From Steinernema hermaphroditum (Eukaryota > Nematoda > Chromadorea > Rhabditida > Steinernematidae), in contig CM059622.1 of NCBI GenBank assembly GCA_030435675.1, positions 13,516,001 to 13,580,000 of the forward strand: a DNA stretch of 64,000 bases, written 5' to 3'. Numbering within the stretch: position 1 is the first letter of the stretch; each line of letters opens with the position of its first letter. The notes under the pieces are model-generated. The model was not told where the DNA came from. It was given only the letters and a program-made list of their open reading frames with translations, and made no database searches. A program made the position numbers and the translations under genes. Shown here in pieces: positions 52,301 through 62,918 of the stretch.

Positions 52301-53938
52301 TTTTTTGTACGTATTTGCTTTTGGCTCTGTTCAGCACACAAGAAGCTTTTTGAAGGCGGACGGCCAGGTCGTTGGAGCGGCTTTGACGCGTGTGCCGATA
52401 AGAGGCCGCCGAGCAGCTGATTTGAATTTTACGGACCGATATCAGCTGTCCGACGGTTGTTTATGAGGTGTTTGAGACGGGTATTTTCTTGAAGAAATTT
52501 GGAATTTAAGTGGTTTCCTAGAGTTTCTTACAAAAGCTGCTGGAGTTTCTGCTAAGGAGTGGATCCAGCAAAGTTAAAAATTCTAATTGTCTGGAACACG
52601 CGATCGATTGTGAATTGTGATTTTGAAAATTCGGTTTAGTTGATAAGAGAGAGTGCAGCTAACTGACCCGAAAATTGGCGCTTCTCGCAGGGAGCGGACA
52701 ATCATATTATATTTGCACAGATCAGACGACCATTTTGAACCCAAGTTTGCCGTAAACGTCGCCCTTAATCCGTTCTAGTCTTTTATCCATCAACCGAGGT
52801 GGACCTGTTTATAAGGTCCAGGTTTATAAGGTTAACTACTGTCAGTACTGTCTTATATATTGGAAAGAAAAATTACAGAAATTATTTTTTAAATTTACAT
52901 TTTGGGCGCTAAAAACATTTTGACGGTTTTACGATCTCGGTGCGATTTCAGCGGCCTTTTTCGGCCGCCATCGTTTACTACGGAGATGATTATGCCGATT
53001 TTTGGGATCTTTAGTGTGTCCGTCCGACCGAAGTTACTTATGAAGGTCAACGTTTTTTAATCCAAGGGAACCCGGCATTGAACCCTCACCTTTTGATTCC
53101 TCTTTCTGTTAGCATACAGTCAAATCCAGCTGCTTCCAAAGGATTGGGTGTTCTCCAAAAAAATTGGGCGTTTCTTTGGGCGTGTACCTTGTGGAGGAAA
53201 CTTGCGTAAAACGTATGACTAGACGTCCGATTTTTACTATTCGATCGTTATTTCATTTAGTTCCTCTCTTAGACTGGCAAAGGGAACAAATATCCTTTGT
53301 GACAACCTTTCTTCCACAATTCTCACGATGCACTTTCGCATCAAACTCCATATTAGCCGCATCTCCGCATCAAGTACCTGTTCCCAAATGAACTTTTATG
53401 GCTCTGCCTCCAATGCACCTTTGATTATGGCTAATCCGCCGTCAGATGTTTTTCCGGGAACCTGTCCGCTCGAATTCTATATTGCGCTGAATCATTAATG
53501 TTTTATGGCCTTTGCGAATAACGAAGATTGTTCCTGTTTGTGATGGATTGGCGGCCGCGTCTATTTTGGTTCATTTGGTTGGTTTTCCGAATTTTCGAAG
53601 GAAAAATGAAATCTTGAAAACATTTCCAGTACCACTTCAGCTAATCGCCTCAAGAAACGTGTTTTCCTTCCATTCCACCTGCCACCGTATTTATTTACGA
53701 AAGTTATTGCCAATTCGACGAGTTTTTTGCGTCATCAACTGCCTTAATTCCGATTACTTCTCTTCTCAACATGGCCGTCTTCTCAATTGCCTTACCCACG
53801 ATCTTTCTAAACCATTGTTTTTGGCATGCTGTTCCTATTCTGTTATTTTTGGAAAGGCATGACGTCAGTCTGTCAAAGTTGGAGGGCTTGATTGGGAAAA
53901 GTCTAAAACTTAGGTTGATTTCCCTTTGTTCATTGCAG
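49374..53938. other. intergenic, collagen promoter side, no secure gene
   Basis: The first part presumably holds the collagen promoter; no particular element was assigned. 50930-51150 carries a dispersed-repeat copy. 51990-52420 is GC-rich with overlapping long frames in both directions and no family resemblance, more like a promoter island than a gene. Confidence 0.4.
51035..51150 (+). repeat. dispersed repeat family, copy 7
   Basis: AGTGAGACTACGTCTTCTGG and GAGAACGACTAAACGACCGG are collinear with the copies near 21285 and 19380 (the latter inverted), strongly diverged. The immediately preceding 50945-51010 has GTAGTGATGTA twice in tandem. Confidence 0.4.
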
Positions 53939-54024
53939 ATAGCTACAATTTCGCGCGGTGCACCTACCCTAACTATTGCTTGATCATAAACGCGTTCAGT
54001 TCCGCTCAAGTCACCTCATTCTCA
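53939..54024 (+). CDS. candidate internal exon, unidentified Cys-containing protein
   Basis: A 3' splice site (TTCATTGCAG) and a strong donor (GTAAGT at 54025) bound 86 bp. The open frame gives SYNFARCTYPNYCLII followed by NAFSSAQVTSFS. The peptide looks natural and the other frames are closed. No neighbouring exon was found, so introns would be long. Confidence 0.4.
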
Positions 54025-55979
54025 GTAAGTACCAGCCAACCTGTGCAGGAGCTCTTTTGTTTTGTTGTCGAAAAATACACTTTTTCTCAGCCCATTTCCG
54101 CCTTTGGTTCTTTAGCAAGCAAATTCATAAATAACATGGAGAAGTGCACGATTATGAGATACCCAATCATGCGAGCACAGTGTTTTCTAGTCATTTGAAG
54201 TGAACATAGCAAAGAGTATCAATAAATATGAATAATGACGAAATACGAAGATCATCTGACGGTTCCACCTCCATATATTTTTGCGAATACGATCTAAAAA
54301 CGCTCAATAAAATGTGGAAAAACTGAGTTGTGGATTTTTGATGTAGTTTTTAAGTGATCTCCGTCTTGTGATGTTTAATTTTTGTGATCACCGACATCAC
54401 CGTCTGTTAGCGCTCAGTAGAATCCATAAAGAGGTAACAACACTGGATAAATATTAAATATTATGCTTAAATTTCTTTACGGTCGACTCCATAAGTTCGT
54501 AGGACACTTAGTGGTAATGTCAAGAAAACAGTGGTTACGTGTGTTTCCACTGAAAACATTTCGTGCGCATTCGTGAGCGTTAAAACAGGAAGTTTTAGGG
54601 TTGTGTACGATGAAGAAGGTGAACGATCAGGTCAAGTAGATAAATAATGGTGATAGACCTTTGACGTAAACAACGTCGTTTGTTGTCCTATTCGTTTGCT
54701 CTCTACGACTGTGATCATCTGGATCACGAACGCCCTTAATTCCCCAATGATTAGCCATGCTCTTCGTGGATTTTGCAACTGACCAGCTGAAGCTTGAATC
54801 CGAGTGCAGTCATAGACCGTAGCTTAGATGCACCACAAGACATAAGCAACAGAGTGATCTGAAATTTGAACTGACCAGTTGTCGGTCAATGTTAACCGAA
54901 AATCTCTAGCTTTCCGATTAGGTGATTCCCCTTTGTAACATCTTTGTAAGGCTTCTGTTTCAGCGAACATTCTCCCTGCTTAAAGCAGTTGATCCTATGT
55001 AATTGATCTAGGAGCAAGCAGCGATATTTGTCGGTTTGGATAAAAGATCAGGAAATGTTATACGGGAAGATTTTGTATATCTTTTTGGATTTGGTTTTGA
55101 TCATTTTAAATTCATCTTCAACTCTGGCTTAACATGTAATCTTTGTCATCGTTTTCAATCCAGTGATGCCGTCTCGTTGAGTCCAGACTCGTTGGTGGGT
55201 TTTTGGGCATCACTGGGATTTCGGATTCAATCGGCATAACTTCTTCGTGCTCCCTGTTCTTTTACCAAGCCTATATCTCAACTTCTTGGCCTTAAAATGG
55301 ATGCAATAACTGGCGAGTGGCGTCCCATGGCTGAGTCCAGTCTCACCGTAGCCCAAATCGACGTGGACAGAAGACATAGGCAAAAGAATGATCGAAAATT
55401 TGCATCGATCAGTTGTGTGAACCCGGTCAACGTAATCCGAACATCTCTGGCTTCCCGATTAAGTGATTCCTTTAAAATTGACGCCACACAGGAAAAAACC
55501 ATAGGTACGGGTCTCAAACAAGGAACAACGCATTCGCCCAATTTGAGCGCATTTCCTTCTTCAAATTTGATAGTCGATTGATTTCTGCGAAAAAAGTGTT
55601 CCGCTCCGTTGTCTCTCGCCTGCAGCGCTAATTCTGTTTAAACGTTTCAGAAAAATCCAAAAAAACCCTTTTGGTCATCGGCGTTGAACTGGAGGTGCAC
55701 CGTTCGTAGGGGGCCCAATTTCCTCGAAAATTATCACATTTGGCTTCTCCATTACATTGGACGCGTTAATTGCCCTATGTTTTCGCGTTGGGACCACTCG
55801 GAAACCGGAATTGCCAGATTGAAACGAGTTCCTCGGAAGAAGTAATTGCGCACGTTTGTTGATTCTCCTCTCTCTCGCGCGCCAGAATCCGAAGTAGACG
55901 GTGACGAGGAGGGGAGGAAGTGAATCACGGGTGCCTGAATGACGGCAGAGTTGTTGTTTGCGTTGTTTGGTGAACTGTG

Positions 55980-56345
55980 ATCGGAAGATGTTTTGCTGTG
56001 GAGATAGATAGTTCTACAACCAGTGCTTTCACCTTTCTCTGGACCTTGTTTCTTGCACAGAAGAAATATTCTTGGTCATGTTTGATGTGGATATGAACGT
56101 ACAGTACTTTTTCTGTTAAACAACCGACGGAACCTTGATGATCGAAAGAGTCATCTTCTTTTGGAGCAATAGATGCGTACAAAGATTTGCTGTGAAGATA
56201 GATAGTTCATCAGAGATAAAGATATACGTTTTCACCTTTCTTTCGACCTTCTTTATTGCACAAGGGGAATAGTGATGGCCGCGTTTGATGCGGATGTGAA
56301 ATCGGCTTTCTGTTAAACGAACCTTGATGAAAATGAAAGGAGTCA
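55980..56345 (-). repeat. imperfect tandem duplication, unit about 180 bp
   Basis: 55985-56165 and 56185-56345 share, in order: TTGCTGTGGAGATAGATAGTTC, TTTTCACCTTTCT, GCACA...GAA, TTTGATGTGGAT, TTCTGTTAAAC and AACCTTGATGA. The minus-strand frames of both copies also align (RKVK, ELSI, TAK/TAN). They have diverged considerably. Confidence 0.7.
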
Positions 56346-56893
56346 TCCCTTCTTTTTCCCTAATAAAGGCCATTTTGTTTTGAAATAATTAATTATTTGT
56401 GTTGAAATTAGAAGGGCCCTTTGTTCCTTGTCTCTATCCTTTAACACGTTCCATTTTTGTGGCAATAAAAGATAAGGTAAATATACATTGATCGCCAAAG
56501 CCGTAGTGTCTCGGGCATCTTCAAATAGCTCTTCAAAACTGCAGTGTTGATTGTTTTGACTGGCTTTCACTTCTAAACAAAAGCCAATTACCCAGAAAAG
56601 CCTAAAAGTGCTCGAGTGACATTTTGAGTGATCTCCGACGTTTGGGGCCAAACTGCGGTTATCGGCTGTTCTTATCGTTTGTTCGGGACTCGGCCAAAAC
56701 AAAAAAAAAACGTTTTTTGAAAAATTCTTAAATATTTCTGTTACCTGTTTTGTGTTTTACCGTTGGTTCTAATGCGACATGATGGTTCCGACACGACTTG
56801 CTTGACAGATCAAGACCAGGCATGTCACATTTTCCTTTTTAGAAGCGTGCTATAACTGATTTTTGTTTGAATTAAATCTAACACATTGTATTA

Positions 56894-57105
56894 GGCGTGA
56901 AATTTGTAAAAACGTATCCTTTCCTTTGAATGGTTGATCACCCAATCGCCGCCGTGTTTTCTGAATTTTTTGGCTGGTTTTGCTGCAAACATAAGTCTAG
57001 AGTCTTGCATTAAGCATGAAATTTGTAAGACTAAGAATGTATCCTGTGTTTTTCTTTGTGGTTTGCGCATGTCATTAGAATGGTTACTCACCCAATCGCC
57101 GCCGT
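56894..57105 (-). repeat. imperfect tandem duplication, unit about 110-150 bp
   Basis: GCATGAAATTTGTAA (or GTGAAATTTGTAA), GTATCCT, GAATGGTT and CACCCAATCGCCGCCGTG recur in both halves. In the second half the minus strand reads CGGCGGCGATTGG followed by GTGAGT, a good splice donor. In the first half that donor is GTGATC. So an exon-donor region may have been copied. Confidence 0.65.
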
Positions 57106-57591
57106 GAAACAAAGTGCAGAAACGTGCAAAACGGAGGCTCCGGTTGTTTACTGCTTCCTCAAACTGCTAAACAAAAGCCAATTACCCTCAGAGTGCCGCT
57201 CCCTCAACGACTTTCCGAAACGCTTTGCTCATTAGCGGGAGTGGACTTCGGTTCCTTGAATCTCCATTGATGGCGTCCTCCTTGTTTGTTTTCTTCCAAA
57301 GGGATCTAAGGTAGTTGTTTGTCCGTCATATGCAACATGTTTTTTGATCAGGGAAATTTTGGTCATACATGATGAAAACGAAGCCGGGAATTATGCTTCC
57401 TGTGAGCATACCTAATGGTAGGCTGTCCCAGTGATGAAACTCGGGTCGGGAACCCTGCCTCCGACTCGGACCTCACTGCGACGTTTTTACCATAGTAAGG
57501 CTACCCTATCCGTTAGAATGCACTACGGTACTCATCCACGGATCTATCTCCGCGAGCTCCACTTAACCACTTCATCAAACGCGCACCCTTA

Positions 57592-58708
57592 AGGGCCTAT
57601 TATAGTCTGCGCGACAGTGTCGCGTAGCATTGTAAAGTTGTGTCGCGCAGTCGCGCAGCTGCGCGACACGCGAAAACCTATTATAGTCTGCGCGACGCGT
57701 CGCGTAGCTGCGCGACTGCGCGACACAAAATTCGTGTCGCGCAGCTGCGCGACTGTGCGACACGTAGAAACCTATTATAGTCTGCGCGACTGTCGCGTAG
57801 CTGCGCGACTGCGCGACACGTTTTTTGCGTCGCTCAGCCGTCCGAGCGACACAACATGTGTCGCACAGTCGCGTAGCTCTGCGCGGCCGGTCTACCGGCG
57901 AGATCTTCACTTCTGAGCCTTCATTTGTGCTCAGCTGGGTGTTTTTTGCCGTTTTGATGAATTTCGTCGCTCATCTGTAGTGCTTTGTCGAACATATAAC
58001 ATATATCAATTTTAACTTGCGATTTTTCGCATTTCAGGCAGACGATGCAGCAGAACAACGAAGCAGCTGGTGCTGTGAAGGTGACTGATGATGTCAAGAC
58101 ACACATCATCGACCTTGTGAAACGTAAGGACATCCTGTGGAAGGTGAAATCGAGGGGGTACAAGCTCGACGCCGAAAAGTCTGCTGCCTACCTCGAAATT
58201 TCGAACCAAGTTAATGAGCTGCACAGTCTTTCGCTGAAAGGTTTGTGTTTTCTGCCCAGTTATCTCTTAATTTGCTCTTTCAGGCGAAGACATACAAAAT
58301 ATTTTTAAGAATCTGAAGGATTCCTACATGAGAAGATTGAAGAGTGCCAAGAAGGCGATGGGAAACACAGGAGATGGCGCGAAGAGCAAGAAAAGGGAGG
58401 ATAAATTCATATTTTCACATAAATTCACGCAGTTCTCGACAGTTCTCTGCAGCTGCCTCTGCCTACAACAGATGATCTTCACTGTCGCACAGCTACTGTC
58501 GCATAGCGTATTATAGTTGCAAATACGGTTTTTGCGTCGCGTAGCTACGCGACTGTCGCTTAGCTACGCGACGCAAAAACCGTTTGTGTCGCGCAGACTA
58601 TAACTGCGCGACGTTTACAGGCCGTTTGTGTCGCGTAGCTAAGCGACTGTCGCGCAGCTACGCGACGCGTCGCACAGTCGCACAGTCGCGCAGACTATAA
58701 TGGGCCCT
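57592..58708. mobile_element. PIF/Harbinger-like element carrying a MADF gene
   Basis: The 24-bp terminal inverted repeats (AGGGCC[T/C]ATTATAGTCTGCG onward; 57592-57615 and 58685-58708) differ at one base. A TTA duplication (57589-57591 and 58709-58711) fits the TWA target of PIF/Harbinger transposons. Inside the ends are dense arrays of CTGCGCGAC/GTCGCGCAG words. On the left the terminal sequence CCTATTATAGTCTGCGCGAC is present three times (57596, 57677, 57771). The centre (58045-58516) encodes a MADF protein. No DDE transposase is present, so movement would need one in trans. Confidence 0.85.
58045..58516 (+). CDS. MADF-domain DNA-binding protein inside the Harbinger-like element
   Basis: Exons 58045-58240 and 58284-58516 are joined by a 43-bp intron (G/GT...CAG/G, phase 1) and give 142 aa. 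The MADF (Myb/SANT-like) domain runs from about residue 17 to 95: IIDLVKRKDILW with W32, Y39, then AAYLEISNQVNEL, and across the junction IFKNLKDSYMRRLKSAKKA. A Lys/Arg-rich stretch (KSKKRE) follows, with a hydrophobic tail. The start was chosen because the ATG follows a 3' splice-site-like TTTCAG (58037) by seven bases. That site could accept a spliced leader. PIF/Harbinger elements normally encode such a Myb-like partner that binds the ends and recruits the transposase; the CGCGAC arrays nearby are plausible binding sites, which is inference. Confidence 0.8.
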
Positions 58709-60442
58709 TTAGTAGAACGCCTCTAATTGCAGTTCTCCATTTTCTTCCCACAAATCGGCGCTATTCTTCGCCTTTCGGGGTCATTTCGCAATTCATCATT
58801 TCTGCTTTTTTTCGCCTTTCGACGGATTACCAGCCGGAGAGGCGAGGAGGAGGTGGCGCGGGGGTCAGCGGCGGCCTTGCGCCTTCCGAAGTCGTGAGGT
58901 TTGCCGAAACGCTTAGGTCGACGTCGGTAAGACGCTTAATGAGGGCCAAGGAGTCACCCGATCGAGGCTATCAATTGTGCGGTATAGACAACTGCGAGGA
59001 GAAGTTTGATTTATGGGTGCGCGAAAGATTTCGTGTTGCATTTGATGATCCTATTAAGTGGTGATAAGAGTCGATGCGATAGCCGTTCGGATTTTCGCTT
59101 TTTGTGATCTTCATTTCATGGAAGTGCGTTATTCTCTCTGACTTCATGTGATCCTGTGTGAAAGTGTATGTGATACCAGTGTCCAAAACTTCGTAACTTC
59201 AAAATAGGCTTTCTCCTGTCCATGACCCTGGGCATTCAATTCATCCTTTAACTTTTATACAATTTTTGCCTCCGTGTAAATCTCATCATTTTAAATTTTA
59301 ATTGTCGGCCTGTAACCTTTAACGACATGAAAAATTATCCACGACCATTTAACCTCTAAGTATAGCCCTTCTCGTCCTTCACTGCACACGCCTCAGTTTT
59401 TCGAATCACTCGACATCTGGATAACTGGGGCGCAATTTAAGATCTGCGTAATCCGCTCTGACTAATCTCTGAACCTTTATGTGTGCATTTGGTATTAGGG
59501 AATTGACAGGTTTTCTTTAAAATCGAATTTGGAAGTTCGATTTCGAGTTTATCTTTTTGTGACAAAGGTCTTTTTGTACCTTGCTAGAAGTCTCATATGT
59601 GCACAAGAAAGGCTGAATCGTTGAAATTTATCTTCTTCAGGCTTCTGCTGGAGACGATATCCGAGATAAGCGATCACCTGTCCCGTCGTTGTGCGCAGGC
59701 TGAAACGATTTTAAGCCCTATTCTATTCGATTTCTATCCGAAAACGTATTCTCTATCATCAATAGAAAGAGATCTCTTGGTTTCAAACCAAACTTTGATC
59801 CCTGTCCAGCGCTACAAGGCCACTCCTTAAAGCCAATACCGTAAACTTGGCAAAAGAGGCCACATTTCTTAGAAAATTGGCAAAATCAGAGATATGCTGC
59901 TTCTCTAACCACAGACGCCTTCGAAAGCGAAATGCCGACTATATAATACTTTCTACTATATAGTATTCCATCAGAAAACCAAAAAAAGATATCATTATTT
60001 GGAGCTCATAAAATCGGCTTTTTTCGGAGCCATCAATCTGCGGAATGGGCTTTATCCGATCCGCGGTGCACGCGCAAAAACGCGCCATATTCACGAATTG
60101 TGCTTGGCCCGATGGGTGAAAGTTGGAAATGCGGATCGTGTTCCGATGGCCACTCGGATCGGAGCAGGTAGTGGCAGCGATTGATGCGAGATAGTGCAAA
60201 CACTTCCGTTAATCCCCACCTGATATGATCTTCTAATCCGAAAACTTCTTCGCTCCCATCACTTTGACAAACGGTCGAATCGTCGCTATCTCCGACTCGA
60301 TCTCACTAATCCACGGGGAAACGTCCGCGTGTCGAAAAGCTCTGCTTGCTGCTATTTGCTTGAACTCTCCTCCGTGTTTTCGCGTTGTTTGGATTCGGCC
60401 GTGATGACTATTATTCGCCTCTTTGTGATTTCGTAATTTCAG
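58709..60442. other. non-coding stretch, no secure gene
   Basis: 58780-58940 is GC-rich. A possible exon follows CTTCTTCAG at 59641 (open frame with LLLETISEISDHLSRRCAQ), but no good donor closes it. The part 60290-60440 is again GC-rich. Nothing was recognised otherwise. Confidence 0.35.
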
Positions 60443-60485
60443 AGTGCACTCCGCCCGATGCGAGATGGAAGTCAGGACTGCTTAC
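60443..60485 (+). CDS. candidate first coding exon (MEVRTAY)
   Basis: The exon is bounded by TAATTTCAG (ending 60442) and the donor GTAAGG (60486). The ATG at 60465 gives seven codons ending in phase 0. The next supported plus-strand exon at 61882 is also in phase 0. The link between the two is a proposal only; the intron would be about 1.4 kb. Confidence 0.25.
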
Positions 60486-61881
60486 GTAAGGACGGCCTCG
60501 ACTACTGGCGCCTTTCTATTCTCAGCCTCTTCTATTTATATGCATATTGTAGTGGGTGTATCGAGTTTGTACGCGACCTTTCTGATGAAGTTGAACGGTA
60601 CATGGAGAGCCATGTCACAGTGTCATTCATACTTCGTCCATCTGATCTTTTTGGATGTGGACTCCCTATTCATAACAAGGACAATTAGACCCCATTTAAT
60701 ACGCAAGCTCCTTAGCAGTTCCAGATATCCAGAACCCTAGAACTCAAGCCTTAGCCTGACTGTTAAGAGCCCCCCCGTAAAGAGTCATGCGCTTTAAGGA
60801 ACTTTGTTACGCAATTTCAATGAAAATAATACATTATTCAGTGCTGGATGGCTACTGTTTACTATAATAACTTCTAATTAGGTCCCATTTCCCAACTTAC
60901 TACACAACCTCCTCCAGAGTTCGAGATATCTGGGAAACAGTGCCCTAAAGCTTAGACCTGAGCCTTATCCTAGCTGTTCCTCAAAGAGTCCATACGTTAT
61001 GTGCCTTTAAGAATTTTGTTTTGTTGCTGCTCAATATGACAAAATGAGGTCTAAGGCCGGTGTTGAACGGGCTGCGACCGATTACAAACCAAGCAATGAC
61101 ACAGGCAGTTCGGAAGCAGCCGATTCACTATGTCCATGTCTTCGAGCCCAGTTCATCCTGTATTCGATATTTTATAGCCCTGTATCGAATTGTTTATCTA
61201 AGTTCGATTTTACCAATGTTTTTCTGGACCACACCCATCTTGCCTTGCATCTTATCAATCCCAATCCTCAGTCCAAACCCTCCCCTAATCGCCCTTTGCA
61301 AACCTTTAATCATCACCTCCCTTCCACCTTTTTGTGTCGCCCCCAAAGGCGCCAACGATCCGCGCGCGACGATCTCGCGCGAAACCGTCGAATCCAATAT
61401 TGATTAAATGATTAATTGTCGCCCCCACCGAAAGGGTTTCGTCGGGTGGGCACTTCTCCACCGCCGGAGGGCTTCTTGCGCGACCGAACGATTCTCGTTT
61501 AGGCGGTGCGGCGACACCGTTCTCCCCTCCAAATCGTTCGGTTTTTTTCGGTGATGTCTGGTTTGGTTGCAAGCTGTCAATCGGCTTGTCACCACTCTCG
61601 AACGCCGCTTGTCCATGTCGCTGGCCTCCGTTCGCCGGGAGAAACAGCCGCTGCGCGGTTTAAGGCGATTCGCGCGGTGGAGTGTGGACGGCGACGGTGA
61701 CCGGTTGCGCGCTTTGTTTCCAATTGAGACGGAGGAGAAGTAATTACGAGTATTAGTGATGACTTACTGTCTTACCATTCGCTGTGCGACGGCGGTTTGG
61801 TCTGAGGGTTGTTTGACTGGAACAGCTGGTTACAGTACTGTATTTGATGGCTTCCTGTTTTTGTTCCTCTCTTCTTCGCAG
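60486..61881 (+). other. possible intron with a GC-rich island
   Basis: 61320-61710 is GC-rich with several CG-dense words and overlapping frames on both strands. The rest is AT-rich. No independent gene was recognised. Confidence 0.35.
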
Positions 61882-61953
61882 AATAGAATCTACAAGCTGA
61901 AGTTGGAGATGCAGGGCCATTCGCTGCAAAAGGTGTCCAGGGATAAATCATGA
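61882..61953 (+). CDS. candidate last exon, helical peptide
   Basis: After CTTCTTCGCAG the frame reads NRIYKLKLEMQGHSLQKVSR and stops at 61953. The heptad-like spacing of I/L residues suggests a coiled-coil end. It may pair with 60443-60485. The family is unknown. Confidence 0.3.
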   Translation, partial: NRIYKLKLEMQGHSLQKVSRDKS

Positions 61954-62690
61954 TCTCGATCTTCATCTTGATTGCCTCCCTCCACCTTTCCTTTTTGATA
62001 AAAGTTGCTCAGGGGTACAATTACTTTGTCTCCACTATGGCTTTGTTCCAACGCTATCTATGTCAATTATTAAATCGCATGACCTGTAAAGTTCTATTTT
62101 TAACCTCTTACTGGATTTAGAAAGTGGTCTTCAGTCCAAATTTTTTTCATGTTCACCTTATGACTCCTTGATGGAAATATTTTCCGATGATATACCCACC
62201 ACCCTGCCTCCATCTAAGCATCATCTTTGTCTTTTGATATCACTGAACTCTTAAATCTAAAAAGTAAAGGAAATGTGGTCCAATTAATCAGGTTCCTAAT
62301 TCTGATTTATGTTAACTTTATGGACAATTTATTACAGTTTTTCATTATAAAAGTTAGTGCCCCATAAGACATGAATGAGAGTGCCCCCTTAGGGCTGTAG
62401 TTTGACTTTGACCAATCGAAAGATTTTGATCCGTAAGAGGTAAAGTGTAAGTGATTTCAAAGGAGTTCAACACTTTGAACCCTTCTTCATAAACAGCACT
62501 CAATTACAGCCCGAAAGTGTTTAATCAAACGTCGAATTTTTGAATGGTTTTCCTTCGCGAGTTGCTCTTCTACCTGTGAGAGCAAAAGGTCTGTGTAATC
62601 CTCTTTCGGTGTTAATGACTCTTTTCGTAATGCATCTCAAAACGTAGGCGTTGACCTTTCGCGAACACCGGTCATTATCACTCTGCCAAG
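61954..62690. other. non-coding stretch
   Basis: AT-rich, with short frames only. No repeat, RNA gene or splice-supported exon was recognised. Confidence 0.4.
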
Positions 62691-62918
62691 ATGCGTCACT
62701 GTTTTTCTCGCGCCCCCCGTTACACTTCGCGTCGAGAGCTCAAAATATTCGCAAATTTGGTTTCTGATTTTGTGTGTGCAAACGGGTCTTCCGCCAAGAC
62801 CGGTTCGATTGTTGATTATCTCCGTTGCATCGAGCCACGTACTCCAGCTCTTTTCCGTGCTAAGCGTGCTGCACTCTATTGTTGTGCCTGCTCTCTCTCC
62901 AAGTTCATCCGTTCCTAG
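62691..62918 (+). CDS. possible small basic protein of 75 aa, unrecognised
   Basis: The ATG has a favourable context (CCAAGATGC) and opens a 75-codon frame rich in Arg, Lys, Ser and Cys (CFSRAPRYTSRRELKIF; LYCCACSLSKF). A longer minus-strand frame (62637-63005, 122 codons) overlaps it. Neither matches a family I know. Either could be a chance frame. Confidence 0.2.
   Translation: MRHCFSRAPRYTSRRELKIFANLVSDFVCANGSSAKTGSIVDYLRCIEPRTPALFRAKRAALYCCACSLSKFIRS

Larger units (their letters stand above)
54025..57591. other. non-coding stretch with local duplications
   Basis: No secure gene. Two local duplications (55980-56345 and 56894-57105) are annotated separately. The block CTAAACAAAAGCCAATTACCC occurs at about 56573 and again at about 57168. 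A weakly similar pair (54890-54935 and 55430-55475) shares CATCTCTGGCTTCCCGATTA-like sequence. Confidence 0.4.

Noticed and set aside
51962..52420. 152-codon Pro/Ser/Arg-rich plus-strand frame
   Set aside because: An overlapping 117-codon minus frame is equally open. The CG-rich island composition explains both, and no domain is seen.
57575..57916. Arg/Ala-rich frames of 99-111 codons in the CGCGAC arrays
   Set aside because: Short-word repeats without stop codons keep frames open on both strands; the composition is that of the repeat.
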